Assembly: GCA_002347485.1 (NCBI GenBank)
Contig: DDXM01000027.1
Span: 1-48,799, forward strand
Source of the DNA: Anaerolineaceae bacterium UBA2260
GTDB lineage: Bacteria > Chloroflexota > Anaerolineae > Anaerolineales > Anaerolineaceae
Length of the DNA stretch: 48,799 nucleotides
Reading direction: 5' to 3'
Shown piece after piece: positions 17,290 to 25,828 of this stretch; the first letter of the stretch is position 1; every line of letters begins with the position of its first letter. A program made the translations under genes and the position numbers. Under the pieces are notes generated by a model. That model saw only the letters and a program-made list of their open reading frames with translations, was not told the DNA's origin and made no database searches.

Positions 17290-18421
17290 ATAACGCGCTC
17301 GCCATCCGTTCCAACGCCGCTTGTAGTGTCTCGCGGCTGCAACCAAAATTTAGACGCACAAAGCCTTTCCCTGGCTCGCCAAACTCCTCCCCCTCGTTCA
17401 ACGCGACCCTGGCATGTTCCAGGAAATACTTCGCTGGAGACCCCGCCAGACCTAGCTCTCCGCAATCCAGCCACGCCAGGTAAGTGGCTTCCGGCTTTGT
17501 CATTTTGATCTGCGGAATGTTAGCTGATAGAAATCCCATCAGATAGTCCCGGTTCGCTTCCAGCGTACTTAAAACCTCTCGCAGCCATGCGCCGCCGTGA
17601 CGGTAGGCTGCCACTCCAGCCGCAGCTCCCATCAAGTTGACGCTGCCCAGCAGCCCGCGCCGCGCGTGTTGAAGGCGCGTTTTTAGTTCGGGGTTCGTGC
17701 AGATCAACGCCGAGCACTCGAGCCCGGCGATATTATAGGTTTTACTGGGCGCAAGCAGCGTAACCGTGCTGGCCGCGATTTCGGGGTCCAGCGAAGCGAT
17801 CGGGATATGTTGATAACCGTTGTAAACCAGGTCACTGTGGATCTCATCCGAGCAAATGATCACTCCCCGGCGCAAGCAGATATCAGCCATTCCCAGCAAC
17901 TCCTCCCTGCTGAAAACCCTGCCGATCGGGTTGTGCGGATTGCACAGCATGAACAACCTCGTATCCTCCTCCACGGCAGCCGAGAAGTCCTCCAGGTTCA
18001 CCCGGTACTCCCCCTGTTCGGTCTTGCCAATGGAATTAAATACAGCGCGCGCTCCAGCGTATTTTGGCGCTTTAAAAAACGGTGGGTAAACTGGCGGTTG
18101 CATGAGGATGGACTCACCCGGTTGGGTTACCGCTTGGGCAACAAGGTTGAATCCTGCCACCACCCCGGGCAGGAGGATGATGTCATCCGGTGCGATATGC
18201 CAATGGTAAAGCGTTTCCATATGCGCAGTGATGACCTCTTTCAGCTCCTGGGATTCCCGCGCATATCCGAACACCCCATGCGCCACACGCTCCTGCAAAG
18301 CCGCGATTACTTCGGGTGGTGATGTAAAATCCATGTCTGCCACCCACAAGGGCAGCACATCATCGCCATACAATCCCCATTTGAGGCTATCGGAGTTAGT
18401 GCGGTCAGGAGAATGAAACAT
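17288..18421 (-). CDS. PLP-dependent aminotransferase, PatB/MalY (C-S lyase) family
   Basis: Fold-type I PLP enzyme of 377 residues. The start WVADMDFTSPPEV is the hallmark of the MalY/PatB group, which usually acts as cystathionine beta-lyase (C-S lyase). NPHNPIGR (161-168) and SDEIHSDLVY (191-200) are intact, and the PLP lysine is Lys227 in APSKTYNIAG. The ATG follows a GAGG site. A TATAAT at 18451-18456 with TTGAAT 19 bp upstream is a likely promoter, divergent from the methyltransferase gene. Substrate is uncertain: cystathionine lyase or a general aminotransferase. Confidence 0.9.
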   Translation of the reverse strand: MFHSPDRTNSDSLKWGLYGDDVLPLWVADMDFTSPPEVIAALQERVAHGVFGYARESQELKEVITAHMETLYHWHIAPDDIILLPGVVAGFNLVAQAVTQPGESILMQPPVYPPFFKAPKYAGARAVFNSIGKTEQGEYRVNLEDFSAAVEEDTRLFMLCNPHNPIGRVFSREELLGMADICLRRGVIICSDEIHSDLVYNGYQHIPIASLDPEIAASTVTLLAPSKTYNIAGLECSALICTNPELKTRLQHARRGLLGSVNLMGAAAGVAAYRHGGAWLREVLSTLEANRDYLMGFLSANIPQIKMTKPEATYLAWLDCGELGLAGSPAKYFLEHARVALNEGEEFGEPGKGFVRLNFGCSRETLQAALERMASAL

Positions 18422-18450
18422 ACATACCTCGGATTAATTGAATTCAGATC

Positions 18451-18481
18451 ATTATAGCCTATTGATTCCATTCACATTCAA
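18451..18481 (-). promoter_or_regulatory. Promoter of the PatB-like gene
   Basis: Minus strand: TATAAT at 18451-18456, with TTGAAT at about 18476-18481 (19-bp spacer, rather long). It gives a short UTR ending in CCGAGGT before the ATG at 18421. Confidence 0.6.
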
Positions 18482-18492
18482 AAAAATGTTTC

Positions 18493-18501
18493 TGATATAC
18501 T
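18493..18501 (+). promoter_or_regulatory. Extended -10 promoter of the methyltransferase gene
   Basis: TGATATACT (TGn plus TATACT at 18496-18501) ends 8 nt before the ATG at 18510. The expected transcription start is therefore at or within a few nt of the start codon, and no ribosome site is visible. Leaderless or nearly leaderless mRNA is predicted. Confidence 0.55.
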
Positions 18502-18509
18502 CAACATCG

Positions 18510-19442
18510 ATGGTGTCGATCCTGCAATCCCCCAGGCTTGAATTGCTGTCTGCTGATGGCTGGCAGGAGTACGCGCTGCTTGATAGTGGCAATGGTCAAA
18601 AGCTCGAGAAGTTCGGTCCTTACCGGCTGATCCGCCCTGAAGCTGAGGCGGTCTGGCAGCCTGGGCTTCCCTCCAGCGAATGGAAATCAGCGGACGCGGT
18701 GTATAAACCCGCGCCGGAGGAGAACGGCGGGCACTGGGAGTATCGCCGCCAATTGCCGGAGCGCTGGAAACTGAACTACAAAAAGATGTCGTTTTGGGTG
18801 CAGACTTCAGCTTCGCGTCACGTGGGAGTTTTCCCTGAACAATCCTGTCAATGGGATTGGGCGGAAGAAGTCATTCGCGCGGCAGGCTCAAAACCCAGGG
18901 TGCTAAACCTTTTCGGCTACACCGGGTTAGCCTCGCTCTCCGCAGCATCCGCTGGCGCGCAGGTTACCCACCTCGACGCTTCGCGCAAGGTCATCACCTG
19001 GGCGCGGGAGAACCAGCAGCTCAGCGGGCTTGATACCTTACCCATCCGCTGGATTTTGGACGACGCTGTCAAGTTCGTGCAGCGCGAGCAGCGCCGCGGA
19101 AGCCGATACGACGGTATCATCCTCGACCCGCCCAAGTTCGGAAGAGGTCCGAAAGGCGAGGTGTGGGAGTTCTACAAATTCCTGCCTGACCTGCTGAGTG
19201 CCTGTAGAGCCATCCTTACATCAAAACCATTGTTTATCCAATTAACGGCTTACGCGGTAAAAGCTTCCGCCGCGACGATGTACTACGCCGTTCGCGAGAT
19301 GATGTCAGCATATAATGGCACCACCAGCGCCGGCGAGATCGGTTTATCCGAGACCTCAAAAGTACGCTTCCTTTCAACAGCCATCTACGCGCGCTGGCTG
19401 GCTGATCAATCAGCCAGTGATTCCAGGTTACAGGATCGGTAA
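18510..19442 (+). CDS. Class I SAM-dependent methyltransferase, RlmI/RlmK-like
   Basis: 310 residues from the ATG at 18510. The SAM-binding motif I is VLNLFGYTG (131-139), the acidic loop is THLDASRK (153-160), and the catalytic-type motif LDPPKFG (205-211) is as in the 23S rRNA methyltransferases RlmI and RlmK. The usual N-terminal PUA domain of RlmI is not evident. rRNA methylation is the family prediction; the position modified is unknown. An upstream in-frame ATG at 18438 would place the promoter inside the gene. The stop overlaps the next gene's ATG by 1 nt. Confidence 0.85.
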   Translation: MVSILQSPRLELLSADGWQEYALLDSGNGQKLEKFGPYRLIRPEAEAVWQPGLPSSEWKSADAVYKPAPEENGGHWEYRRQLPERWKLNYKKMSFWVQTSASRHVGVFPEQSCQWDWAEEVIRAAGSKPRVLNLFGYTGLASLSAASAGAQVTHLDASRKVITWARENQQLSGLDTLPIRWILDDAVKFVQREQRRGSRYDGIILDPPKFGRGPKGEVWEFYKFLPDLLSACRAILTSKPLFIQLTAYAVKASAATMYYAVREMMSAYNGTTSAGEIGLSETSKVRFLSTAIYARWLADQSASDSRLQDR

Positions 19443-20371
19443 TGAATCCAAAAAGATTTCCATTTGCCCATACTTTCTCGATCGTCGCCCGTGACCCGCG
19501 AACCGGTGAAATGGGGGTGGCGGTGCAATCGCACTGGTTCTCCACCGGCTCAGTGGTCACATGGGCTGAACCTGGCATCGGCGCCGTCGCGACCCAATCC
19601 ATGACTGAGATCAGCTATGGCCCGCTCGGTCTATTTCAGATGCAGCAGAAGAAAACCGCCCCTCAGGTTTTACGGGACTTGTTGGCAAAAGACGCCAACT
19701 CTGAAGTGCGCCAGGTTGCCATGGTGGACGCGAACGGTAACATCGCTGTGCATACCGGCTCGCGCTGCATCGCAGAAGCAGGGCATCACACCGGTCACCA
19801 GTACTCGGTTCAGGCAAATATGATGCTTAAACCCACAGTATGGCCGGCGATGGCGGCCGCATTCGAAGCAGCGCAAGGCTGCCTGGCGGAACGCATGCTG
19901 GAGGCGTTGGATGCCGCGCAAGCTGAAGGTGGGGATGTGAGAGGAAAACAATCCGCGGCTATGCTTATTGTCTCTGGTGAAAACAACATAGAGCCCTGGA
20001 AAGGCGTGCTGGTGGACCTGCGCGTTGAGGACCACCCGGAACCCCTGACAGAATTGCGCCGTTTGTACAATACCCAGCGCGCGTACGAATATATGAATAA
20101 AGGCGACGACTTGCTCAGCAAGGGCAATGTGGAAGACGCGTTCACAGCCTATGATACTGCCGCGAGGCTCACGCCGCATATCCTCGAGCTCCCCTTCTGG
20201 CAGGCGGTCACGCTCATTGAGACAGGTCGCGAAGAACAAGCCTTTCCGATCCTAAAAAAAGTGATCGCGGCAGAACCGAACTGGCTGACCCTCATTGAAC
20301 GGCTCCCCGCTGCGGGCTTGCTGCGCGAAGATCCCGTGCTGTTGGAAAAGATCCGAAGATTACTCGATTAA
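19442..20371 (+). CDS. DUF1028 (Ntn-hydrolase-like) protein with a TPR-like tail
   Basis: 309 residues. The first 215 match DUF1028: HTFSIVARDPRTGEMGVAVQ, VGAVATQS-type strands and the repeated QSAAMLIV. This family is predicted to have the Ntn-hydrolase fold, without an established substrate. The last 90 residues form two helical pairs (YEYMNKGDDLLSKGNVEDAF), a TPR-like or DUF1028-associated C-terminal domain. There is no signal peptide. The ATG overlaps the methyltransferase stop (TAATG), so the two are translationally coupled. Confidence 0.85.
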   Translation: MNPKRFPFAHTFSIVARDPRTGEMGVAVQSHWFSTGSVVTWAEPGIGAVATQSMTEISYGPLGLFQMQQKKTAPQVLRDLLAKDANSEVRQVAMVDANGNIAVHTGSRCIAEAGHHTGHQYSVQANMMLKPTVWPAMAAAFEAAQGCLAERMLEALDAAQAEGGDVRGKQSAAMLIVSGENNIEPWKGVLVDLRVEDHPEPLTELRRLYNTQRAYEYMNKGDDLLSKGNVEDAFTAYDTAARLTPHILELPFWQAVTLIETGREEQAFPILKKVIAAEPNWLTLIERLPAAGLLREDPVLLEKIRRLLD

Positions 20372-20742
20372 CAACAATCAAGCCATTCTTGAATCACGTG
20401 AAATTTCCACACCTGGTACAATGACTACGCGCATGGCTCATTGCTGATGTACACAATTATTTACCCAACCGGGTTGGTTGATGCAGGCTTAACCGTTGCC
20501 ACACAGCATTACCCTTTACCGGGCATGCGGTAATCCACTTTGATTTTCAATGCCTTATCCAATTCTTCCGGTGTTAGCAGCGTTACGGTGTTCATGGTAA
20601 AAGCCACGTTGACATTGCCGGATAATGGGAGTTCTGCTTCATGTCAAGAAATAGGCTGTTATCAGAATTATTGCAGGGCAACAACTGCTCTAAATTAGAT
20701 CAGGGCAATTCAAGAAGAAGCAATTCTTGATCAAATTCCAAT
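20372..20742. other. Intergenic region, 371 bp, with decayed coding remnant
   Basis: No intact gene is seen. It holds the remnant listed separately and a weak inverted repeat TCAAGAA / TTCTTGA near 20713-20735, just beyond the stop of the small CxxC gene. No convincing promoter or terminator was found. Confidence 0.6.
20509..20641 (-). pseudogene. Possible gene remnant (C-terminal fragment)
   Basis: Minus strand is open for about 43 codons ending in TAA at 20509-20511. The translation looks protein-like (AELPLSGNVNVAFTMN, LLTPEELDKALKIKV, DYRMPGKG). It has no start codon at its head: a TGA lies directly upstream in frame, and there is no ribosome site. It may be the tail of a gene whose front has been lost. 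I do not recognise the family. Confidence 0.35.
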
Positions 20743-20976
20743 TTATCTTCGCCCTTCTTTTGGATAGCTGCATTTCTTCTCCACGGCTTCTCCATGAATC
20801 CCAATTTTGTTCTCATCAGGCATTGGGTTAACATTTATATAGACCGTTGCTCCGCAATTTTCACATCCGGAATAATAGTAACCAGCCGCTAAGGGAATAA
20901 ATGGTGTCATCGTATGACCAAGCGCACTGGATAATCTCGATGCTTCTCTTATTAACAAATCTGCTTGTGTTGGCAT
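20743..20976 (-). CDS. Small CxxC (zinc-ribbon-like) hypothetical protein
   Basis: 77 residues. The N-terminal part is a short amphipathic helix (TQADLLIREASRLSSALGHTM). It is followed by a CENCGATVYIN strand pair and a later single Cys in EKKCSYP, a pattern that could bind one metal ion. AGAGGT lies 5 nt before the ATG. It resembles small uncharacterised proteins with a GH-T...CxxCG...C layout that I recall from several bacteria, but no function is known. It stands alone next to decayed sequence. Confidence 0.65.
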   Translation of the reverse strand: MPTQADLLIREASRLSSALGHTMTPFIPLAAGYYYSGCENCGATVYINVNPMPDENKIGIHGEAVEKKCSYPKEGRR

Positions 20977-21183
20977 TGGACCTCTTTATTCCGTGATTGT
21001 TTATTCAGAAATTTCATCATATAACGAATCCCAAATAATCATTGTTTTCACAATTACTTGCATCCCGCAATTACTCTATACACATTATACAGGCGCTGTC
21101 ACACAAAATTCGAGTAAATCCATGCTGTATCTGCAATTATGGAATAATATCAAGATTTTTCGCCTTTCGTTATTAATTGAGAT

Positions 21184-21212
21184 TTGACTTTTCACTGCTC
21201 TTCCCCTACACT
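21184..21212 (+). promoter_or_regulatory. Promoter of the comM-like gene, leaderless type
   Basis: TTGACT (21184-21189), 17-bp spacer, TACACT (21207-21212). The -10 ends 6 nt before the ATG at 21219, so transcription should begin at the A of the start codon. There is no Shine-Dalgarno sequence. This is the clearest leaderless case in the window. Confidence 0.75.
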
Positions 21213-21218
21213 AAAGCA

Positions 21219-22742
21219 ATGCTCGCCAAAGTAAATGCCTGCGCGGTGATCGGGTTGGAAGGCGTGATCGTGGATGTCGAGGTTGACCTCACACCCGGCA
21301 TCAAACCTCCCATTATCATCGTCGGCCTGCCGGATGCTTCTGTGCAGGAAAGTCGTGAGCGGGTGCAATCCGCCATCCGCAACACCGGGTTGGAATATCC
21401 CCGGAAACGGGTGCGCGTGAACCTCGCACCCGCCACCGTGCGCAAAGAAGGTTCGGCATACGACCTGCCCATCGCGCTGGGTATCCTCATCGCCAACCGC
21501 CAGTTGCCGCCTGCCTGCCTGCAGGATGCCCTGGTAATGGGGGAACTCTCCCTTGATGGCAGCGTGCGCCATATTCGCGGTGTGCTGCCCATGGCGGCTG
21601 TCGCGCGCGGTGAAGGTTTCAAACGGGTTTACGTTCCCGCCGAGGATGCTCCCGAAGCCGCGATTTTCCCGGACCTGGAGGTCATCCCGGTCAATTCTCT
21701 CGCCGAGCTCTATCAGCACCTGATCGGCCAGGTCGTCATCACCCCACAGCCGGTTCTCGAAGTCGAGCAGGTCGAAACCTTGGTGCAAACTGATTTTCGC
21801 GAGATCAAGGGGCAGGAACATGTTAAACGCGCGCTTGAAGTCGCCGCGGCCGGGGCGCACAATCTGTTGATGATCGGGCCTCCCGGCGCCGGGAAAACGC
21901 TGATGGCGCGCGCCCTGCCTTCGATTCTGCCCTCCATGTCGCTCGAGGAATCTCTCGACGTTACCCGCATTTACTCGGTGGCAGACGCGCTTCCCGCCGG
22001 CATTCCCTTGCTCAAAAGCCGCCCCTTCCGCGCCCCTCACCACACCATCAGCCACGCCGGCCTGGTCGGCGGGGGCAATTGGCCGCATCCCGGTGAGATC
22101 TCTCTCGCCCACCGCGGCGTGCTATTCCTGGATGAATTTCCAGAATTTGGCAGCCGCACCCTCGAGGTGCTACGCCAGCCATTGGAAGATAAAATTATCA
22201 CCATCAGCCGCGCGCAGGGCACGCTCACCTTTCCCGCGAATTTCCAATTGCTCGCCGCCATGAACCCCTGCCCGTGCGGATATTACGGAGACGCGACCCG
22301 CGCCTGCACCTGCGCGCCCGGCATCGTCACCAAGTATCAGCGCCGTATCTCCGGCCCGCTGATGGACCGCATCGACATCCACGTGGAGGTCCCGCGCGTA
22401 GATTACGAAAAATTAAGCGATGCCCGCCTTGGCGAACCCTCATCCACCTTACGCGCGCGTGTGGAAACTGCCCGCCGGATACAGCGGGAACGATTCGCCG
22501 GCACCACCCTCACCTCGAACGCTGACATGCACCCAGCGCAGGTGCGCCAATATTGCACGCTGGATGACGCGTCGCGCAATTTGATGCGCGCGGCAATGAA
22601 CCAGTTGCAGCTTTCCGCCCGCGCTTATCATCGCATCCTCAAGCTCGCACGCACCATCGCAGACCTGGCGGGCAGTCCGTCCATCACCACCACCCACCTG
22701 GCTGAAGCGCTGCAGTACCGTCCGCGCGTGAGTGATTTCTAA
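21219..22742 (+). CDS. YifB/ComM family AAA+ ATPase (Mg-chelatase-like)
   Basis: 507 residues. An N-terminal Lon-protease-like fold domain spans about 1-170 (KVNACAVIGLEG, VGLPDASVQESRERV). An AAA+ Mg-chelatase domain follows, with Walker A GPPGAGKT (220-227) and Walker B VLFLDEFPEF. A Cys-rich insertion NPCPCGYYGD...CTC probably binds zinc. A C-terminal helical domain closes the protein. ComM in Haemophilus/Vibrio is a hexameric helicase that extends branch migration during natural transformation. In this organism the role is inferred only by family. A longer in-frame start at 21177 would include the promoter and is rejected. Confidence 0.93.
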   Translation: MLAKVNACAVIGLEGVIVDVEVDLTPGIKPPIIIVGLPDASVQESRERVQSAIRNTGLEYPRKRVRVNLAPATVRKEGSAYDLPIALGILIANRQLPPACLQDALVMGELSLDGSVRHIRGVLPMAAVARGEGFKRVYVPAEDAPEAAIFPDLEVIPVNSLAELYQHLIGQVVITPQPVLEVEQVETLVQTDFREIKGQEHVKRALEVAAAGAHNLLMIGPPGAGKTLMARALPSILPSMSLEESLDVTRIYSVADALPAGIPLLKSRPFRAPHHTISHAGLVGGGNWPHPGEISLAHRGVLFLDEFPEFGSRTLEVLRQPLEDKIITISRAQGTLTFPANFQLLAAMNPCPCGYYGDATRACTCAPGIVTKYQRRISGPLMDRIDIHVEVPRVDYEKLSDARLGEPSSTLRARVETARRIQRERFAGTTLTSNADMHPAQVRQYCTLDDASRNLMRAAMNQLQLSARAYHRILKLARTIADLAGSPSITTTHLAEALQYRPRVSDF

Positions 22743-22813
22743 TCCAATTACGAAAATGAATAGTTCGATCGCGTGATTACCACCCGAATATTCAACGGAA
22801 ATCACTAAAAGTA

Positions 22814-22848
22814 AAACCCCGATGGTTTTGATACAACCTTCGGGGTTT
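22814..22848 (-). terminator. Terminator hairpin after the large protease gene
   Basis: Stem AAACCCCGA / TCGGGGTTT with an inner GGTT/AACC pairing; on the minus strand it is followed by TACTTTTAG. It lies between two convergent genes and may act in both directions. Confidence 0.75.
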
Positions 22849-22860
22849 GATATTGACATT

Positions 22861-22891
22861 AAGCAGGTCTTACGGTGTAAGACCTGCTTTT
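22861..22891 (+). terminator. Second hairpin between convergent genes
   Basis: Perfect 13-bp stem AAGCAGGTCTTAC-GGT-GTAAGACCTGCTT followed by TT on the plus strand. It is placed 11 bp beyond the protease stop. It probably ends the comM-like transcript and may also act on the minus strand. Confidence 0.7.
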
Positions 22892-22902
22892 AGAAATAAC
22901 AG

Positions 22903-25512
22903 TTACGGTCGATCGATCACAAAGTCAGGTGAAGTCCATTTTTCCCAGTGGTCGGGATTGAGAGGGTCACCGTTAGCTTTGAGGATCTTGGCTACCACGT
23001 AATAAGTACCATCCGGTACTTTCGTCGTGATGCCTCCCCTGTTAGTGAAACCGTCAAATGCCCATTCGTAGAAGTTATCTAACGTTGGGCTTCTCGGCAG
23101 GTAGGTCTCCTTGACGACCTTACCCCAATTGAAGTCGGTATCGGCGTCGTAGATCTTGATCACCATTTTCTGTGATTGATGGTTCAAGATAAACCAGAAG
23201 AATGGGACATCATCGCCGACCATGCTGAAAGTCCATTCAGATGGATCAGTCAACGGGAACGCTTCTGAGTAGTAAGAAACCAGCCACGGCATTCCATAAT
23301 CATCCGCATACAGCACTGGAATATCCTGGTAATCACCAACAAAACCGGCGAACGGGATCGTGAGGGTGAGATCACCCACCTTTGGAGTCAGGTAGATGTA
23401 ACCGCCATATTGCGCCAAATCGGGGCCGGTAGCAGGATTGATCGTAACCTTAAAGTAAGCGATACCTTTGGCAGGCACAGTAACGCTGGATTTGTTGAAT
23501 TCAACGTTTGCGTCGGAGGTATGGAACGAAGGTGTCATCGTGCCGCTGGTTGTCAGGGCGTTTTCATAAGAAAGTTTGTATGTGATGGGAGTGGCGGATT
23601 TATTGCTGATCATAATCTTTGTGGTGTAGGGTCCGGCTTCGCTCTCCCCTGCTTCAATCTTTGAAGGGGTAATGACAATCTTTTGGAGCGCAGTGGTCAG
23701 GATAGTTTCGTCGATCTGCACCAGGCCCGCGCCCTGGCGATGAACATTGTCCAGGAAGCCAAGCCCGGGATTGCCCCACCATAGTTGGGGTTCCGCGTTG
23801 GCCATTAGCACGTTTCGCACTGTCATAGGATTGAAGTTCGGTTTGACCTGCAAAAGGAGCGCGGCAGCACCAGCCACGTGCGGGGAAGACATCGAGGTGC
23901 CGCTCATCGTCACATAACCACCCAGTTCGAGCGGGTAGCTGGAATAGATATTTCCGCCAGGTGCGCCCAGGTCCGGCTTGAGCGCCAGGTCAGGCGACAG
24001 CCCATAGGAGCTGAAGGAGGAAATATATCCACCGGTAGGGCTGGGGAAGATGTCCATCTGATCCGTCCAGGTCATCATGATGGGCGCAAGCTGCGCGCGG
24101 ATGAATGCGCCATCCGCCTGGGAAATTCCCACCACCGGGATGGTTGGATCAGAGAGCGGCGCGCCGAGGGTACCGCTAACCACACCTGCCACGTTATTCG
24201 ATACAACAACGGCGATCGCGCCAGCAGCGATGGCATTCTCAGCCTTTATTGCGAAAGAGCAGGTACCTCGCGCAGCCAGCGCTACCTTACCCGTAAGATC
24301 AACGGCGAGCGGAGAAGAACAGGCTAAACCAACATCCACAATTTCCTCGTCGCCCGTCAGCGGAGGTTCTGGCGAGTACGTCATGGTCAAATATCCGACT
24401 TCATGATCGTTAACCGTGAAATACGGAAGTAATATATCCGTATTATCAAAGGACGCGACACCGATCACGTTTTCGCCCAAGCCCGGAGCGCCAGCGGCGT
24501 ATAAGCCATAGGTTCCGCTATTGCCGATGGAAGCCACGACCACCACGCCATCTTCAACGAGGCGGGAAGCAGCTACCGCGGTCGGGTATTGTGGCCATTG
24601 GAAGGAGGAACCGATGCTCATGTTGAGCACGTCCATTCCATCAGCCAGTACGCGCTCCATGGCAGCCACCATTACGTCAGCAGTCGTGGAGCCCTCGCAA
24701 CCGAATACGCGATAAGCGCCAAATGTTACCTCAGGCGCAACACCTTTCAGTCCGTTGGTTGCATCGTTCGCGCCAATGATGCCTGAAACGTGTGTTCCAT
24801 GCCCACCACAGTCATCCGGGATATCATCCGGCACAGGAACCGGGTTATAAGTCGCGCTATCCGGATCGGCATTGTAATCGTTGCCCACAAAGTCGTACCC
24901 ATAAAGGATACGCGGGCTGCTGTAGAAGAACACACTATCCAGCTCAGCCACACCATCGCCACTAAACGCCGGGTGGTTGACATCGATACCGGTATCCATC
25001 ACCGCCACTTTGATGCCAGCGCCAGTGTAGCCTAATTCTGATTGGGCAGCGGCAGCGCCGATCATATTAAGCGAGGAGAACAGATCAGGATCCATTGTGG
25101 ATTCAAAAGTTTCCGGCATAGGAATGACTTCAACCGGGTAAATATTTTTTACTCCTGGTATACGCCTCAGTTTCGCCAGCTCAACGCTATCGATATCGCC
25201 AATTGAAAAGCCATTGAACAATGTGGTATAGGCGTACCGCTCCGTGTAAACGAGCCCGGCCTTTTCAGCCTGGGCGCGGAATGCGGTGTGCGCAGCATTG
25301 ACCACATCAACTGAAGCGCCTTCCACTGTTGGAAGGCCGGCAAGTTCAACGAACCACACTCCGGGGGTCACGTTAGTTAATTCAGTATCTTCCGGAATCG
25401 GAACCGGTGTTAAAGGTTCCACTGGGTCCGTGCTTTGGGCATGAACCGGGGAAACCACACCTACTGCCAGGAACATGATGACTAACATTGAAAAGATTAT
25501 TCTTTTGGTCAT
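22903..25512 (-). CDS. Secreted subtilisin-like (S8) protease with PA domain
   Basis: 869 residues. The signal peptide ends near VHAQS (about 25) and an I9-type propeptide follows (50-135). The catalytic triad is Asp173 (VMDTG), His238 (GGHGTH) and Ser540 (SGTSMSSPH), with oxyanion Asn331. A PA (protease-associated) domain of about 110 residues is inserted at about 372-485, as in Vpr/C5a-peptidase-type enzymes. The C-terminal 300 residues are beta-rich (Fn3-like) without an anchor motif. TGGAGG precedes the ATG. It is probably an extracellular degrader of environmental protein; the substrate is unknown. Confidence 0.94.
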   Translation of the reverse strand: MTKRIIFSMLVIMFLAVGVVSPVHAQSTDPVEPLTPVPIPEDTELTNVTPGVWFVELAGLPTVEGASVDVVNAAHTAFRAQAEKAGLVYTERYAYTTLFNGFSIGDIDSVELAKLRRIPGVKNIYPVEVIPMPETFESTMDPDLFSSLNMIGAAAAQSELGYTGAGIKVAVMDTGIDVNHPAFSGDGVAELDSVFFYSSPRILYGYDFVGNDYNADPDSATYNPVPVPDDIPDDCGGHGTHVSGIIGANDATNGLKGVAPEVTFGAYRVFGCEGSTTADVMVAAMERVLADGMDVLNMSIGSSFQWPQYPTAVAASRLVEDGVVVVASIGNSGTYGLYAAGAPGLGENVIGVASFDNTDILLPYFTVNDHEVGYLTMTYSPEPPLTGDEEIVDVGLACSSPLAVDLTGKVALAARGTCSFAIKAENAIAAGAIAVVVSNNVAGVVSGTLGAPLSDPTIPVVGISQADGAFIRAQLAPIMMTWTDQMDIFPSPTGGYISSFSSYGLSPDLALKPDLGAPGGNIYSSYPLELGGYVTMSGTSMSSPHVAGAAALLLQVKPNFNPMTVRNVLMANAEPQLWWGNPGLGFLDNVHRQGAGLVQIDETILTTALQKIVITPSKIEAGESEAGPYTTKIMISNKSATPITYKLSYENALTTSGTMTPSFHTSDANVEFNKSSVTVPAKGIAYFKVTINPATGPDLAQYGGYIYLTPKVGDLTLTIPFAGFVGDYQDIPVLYADDYGMPWLVSYYSEAFPLTDPSEWTFSMVGDDVPFFWFILNHQSQKMVIKIYDADTDFNWGKVVKETYLPRSPTLDNFYEWAFDGFTNRGGITTKVPDGTYYVVAKILKANGDPLNPDHWEKWTSPDFVIDRP

Positions 25513-25828
25513 TTTTCCTCCAGATAGAATTTTATGCTTCCTTTTTTAGATTTCGTAAGCCAGCTAAAAATTTTGATTGTCACCTCCCACTGATCGATCT
25601 TGGAAAAACAGATCACAAGGAACTACTTTTAGTATCCCTGATAAATAAATACCAGAATTTTCTTTTGATCAGACACGTATTATTGCGCCTGTCTATAAAG
25701 TAGAAACCAACGTTCAATCTAATTATATGAATATTTCCAAAAAATAAAACTTAAAAATCAATACATTTAACCAACAGAACCGCTTTTTGAGCGGTTCTGT
25801 GAAAAAAAACAAATGGTTCTCTTCAATA
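25513..25828. other. AT-rich intergenic region between two protease genes, 316 bp
   Basis: It carries the upstream region of the large protease gene and a perfect 10-bp hairpin ACAGAACCGC / GCGGTTCTGT at 25774-25800, beyond the stop of the second protease gene. No consensus promoter could be assigned with confidence and no gene is seen. Confidence 0.6.
25774..25800 (-). terminator. Hairpin after the second protease gene
   Basis: 10-bp perfect stem ACAGAACCGC / GCGGTTCTGT with a 7-nt loop. On the minus strand the sequence beyond is TGGTTAAATG and then T-rich; a run of eight T lies before the hairpin instead. It is a probable terminator with an imperfect tail. Confidence 0.6.

Noticed and set aside
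20993..21187. 64-codon plus-strand frame before comM
   Set aside because: AT-rich with no ribosome site; composition looks like translated spacer and it ends before the comM promoter's -10.
21192..22112. 306-codon minus-strand frame opposite comM
   Set aside because: Shadow of the well-supported AAA+ gene; no ribosome site or family resemblance.
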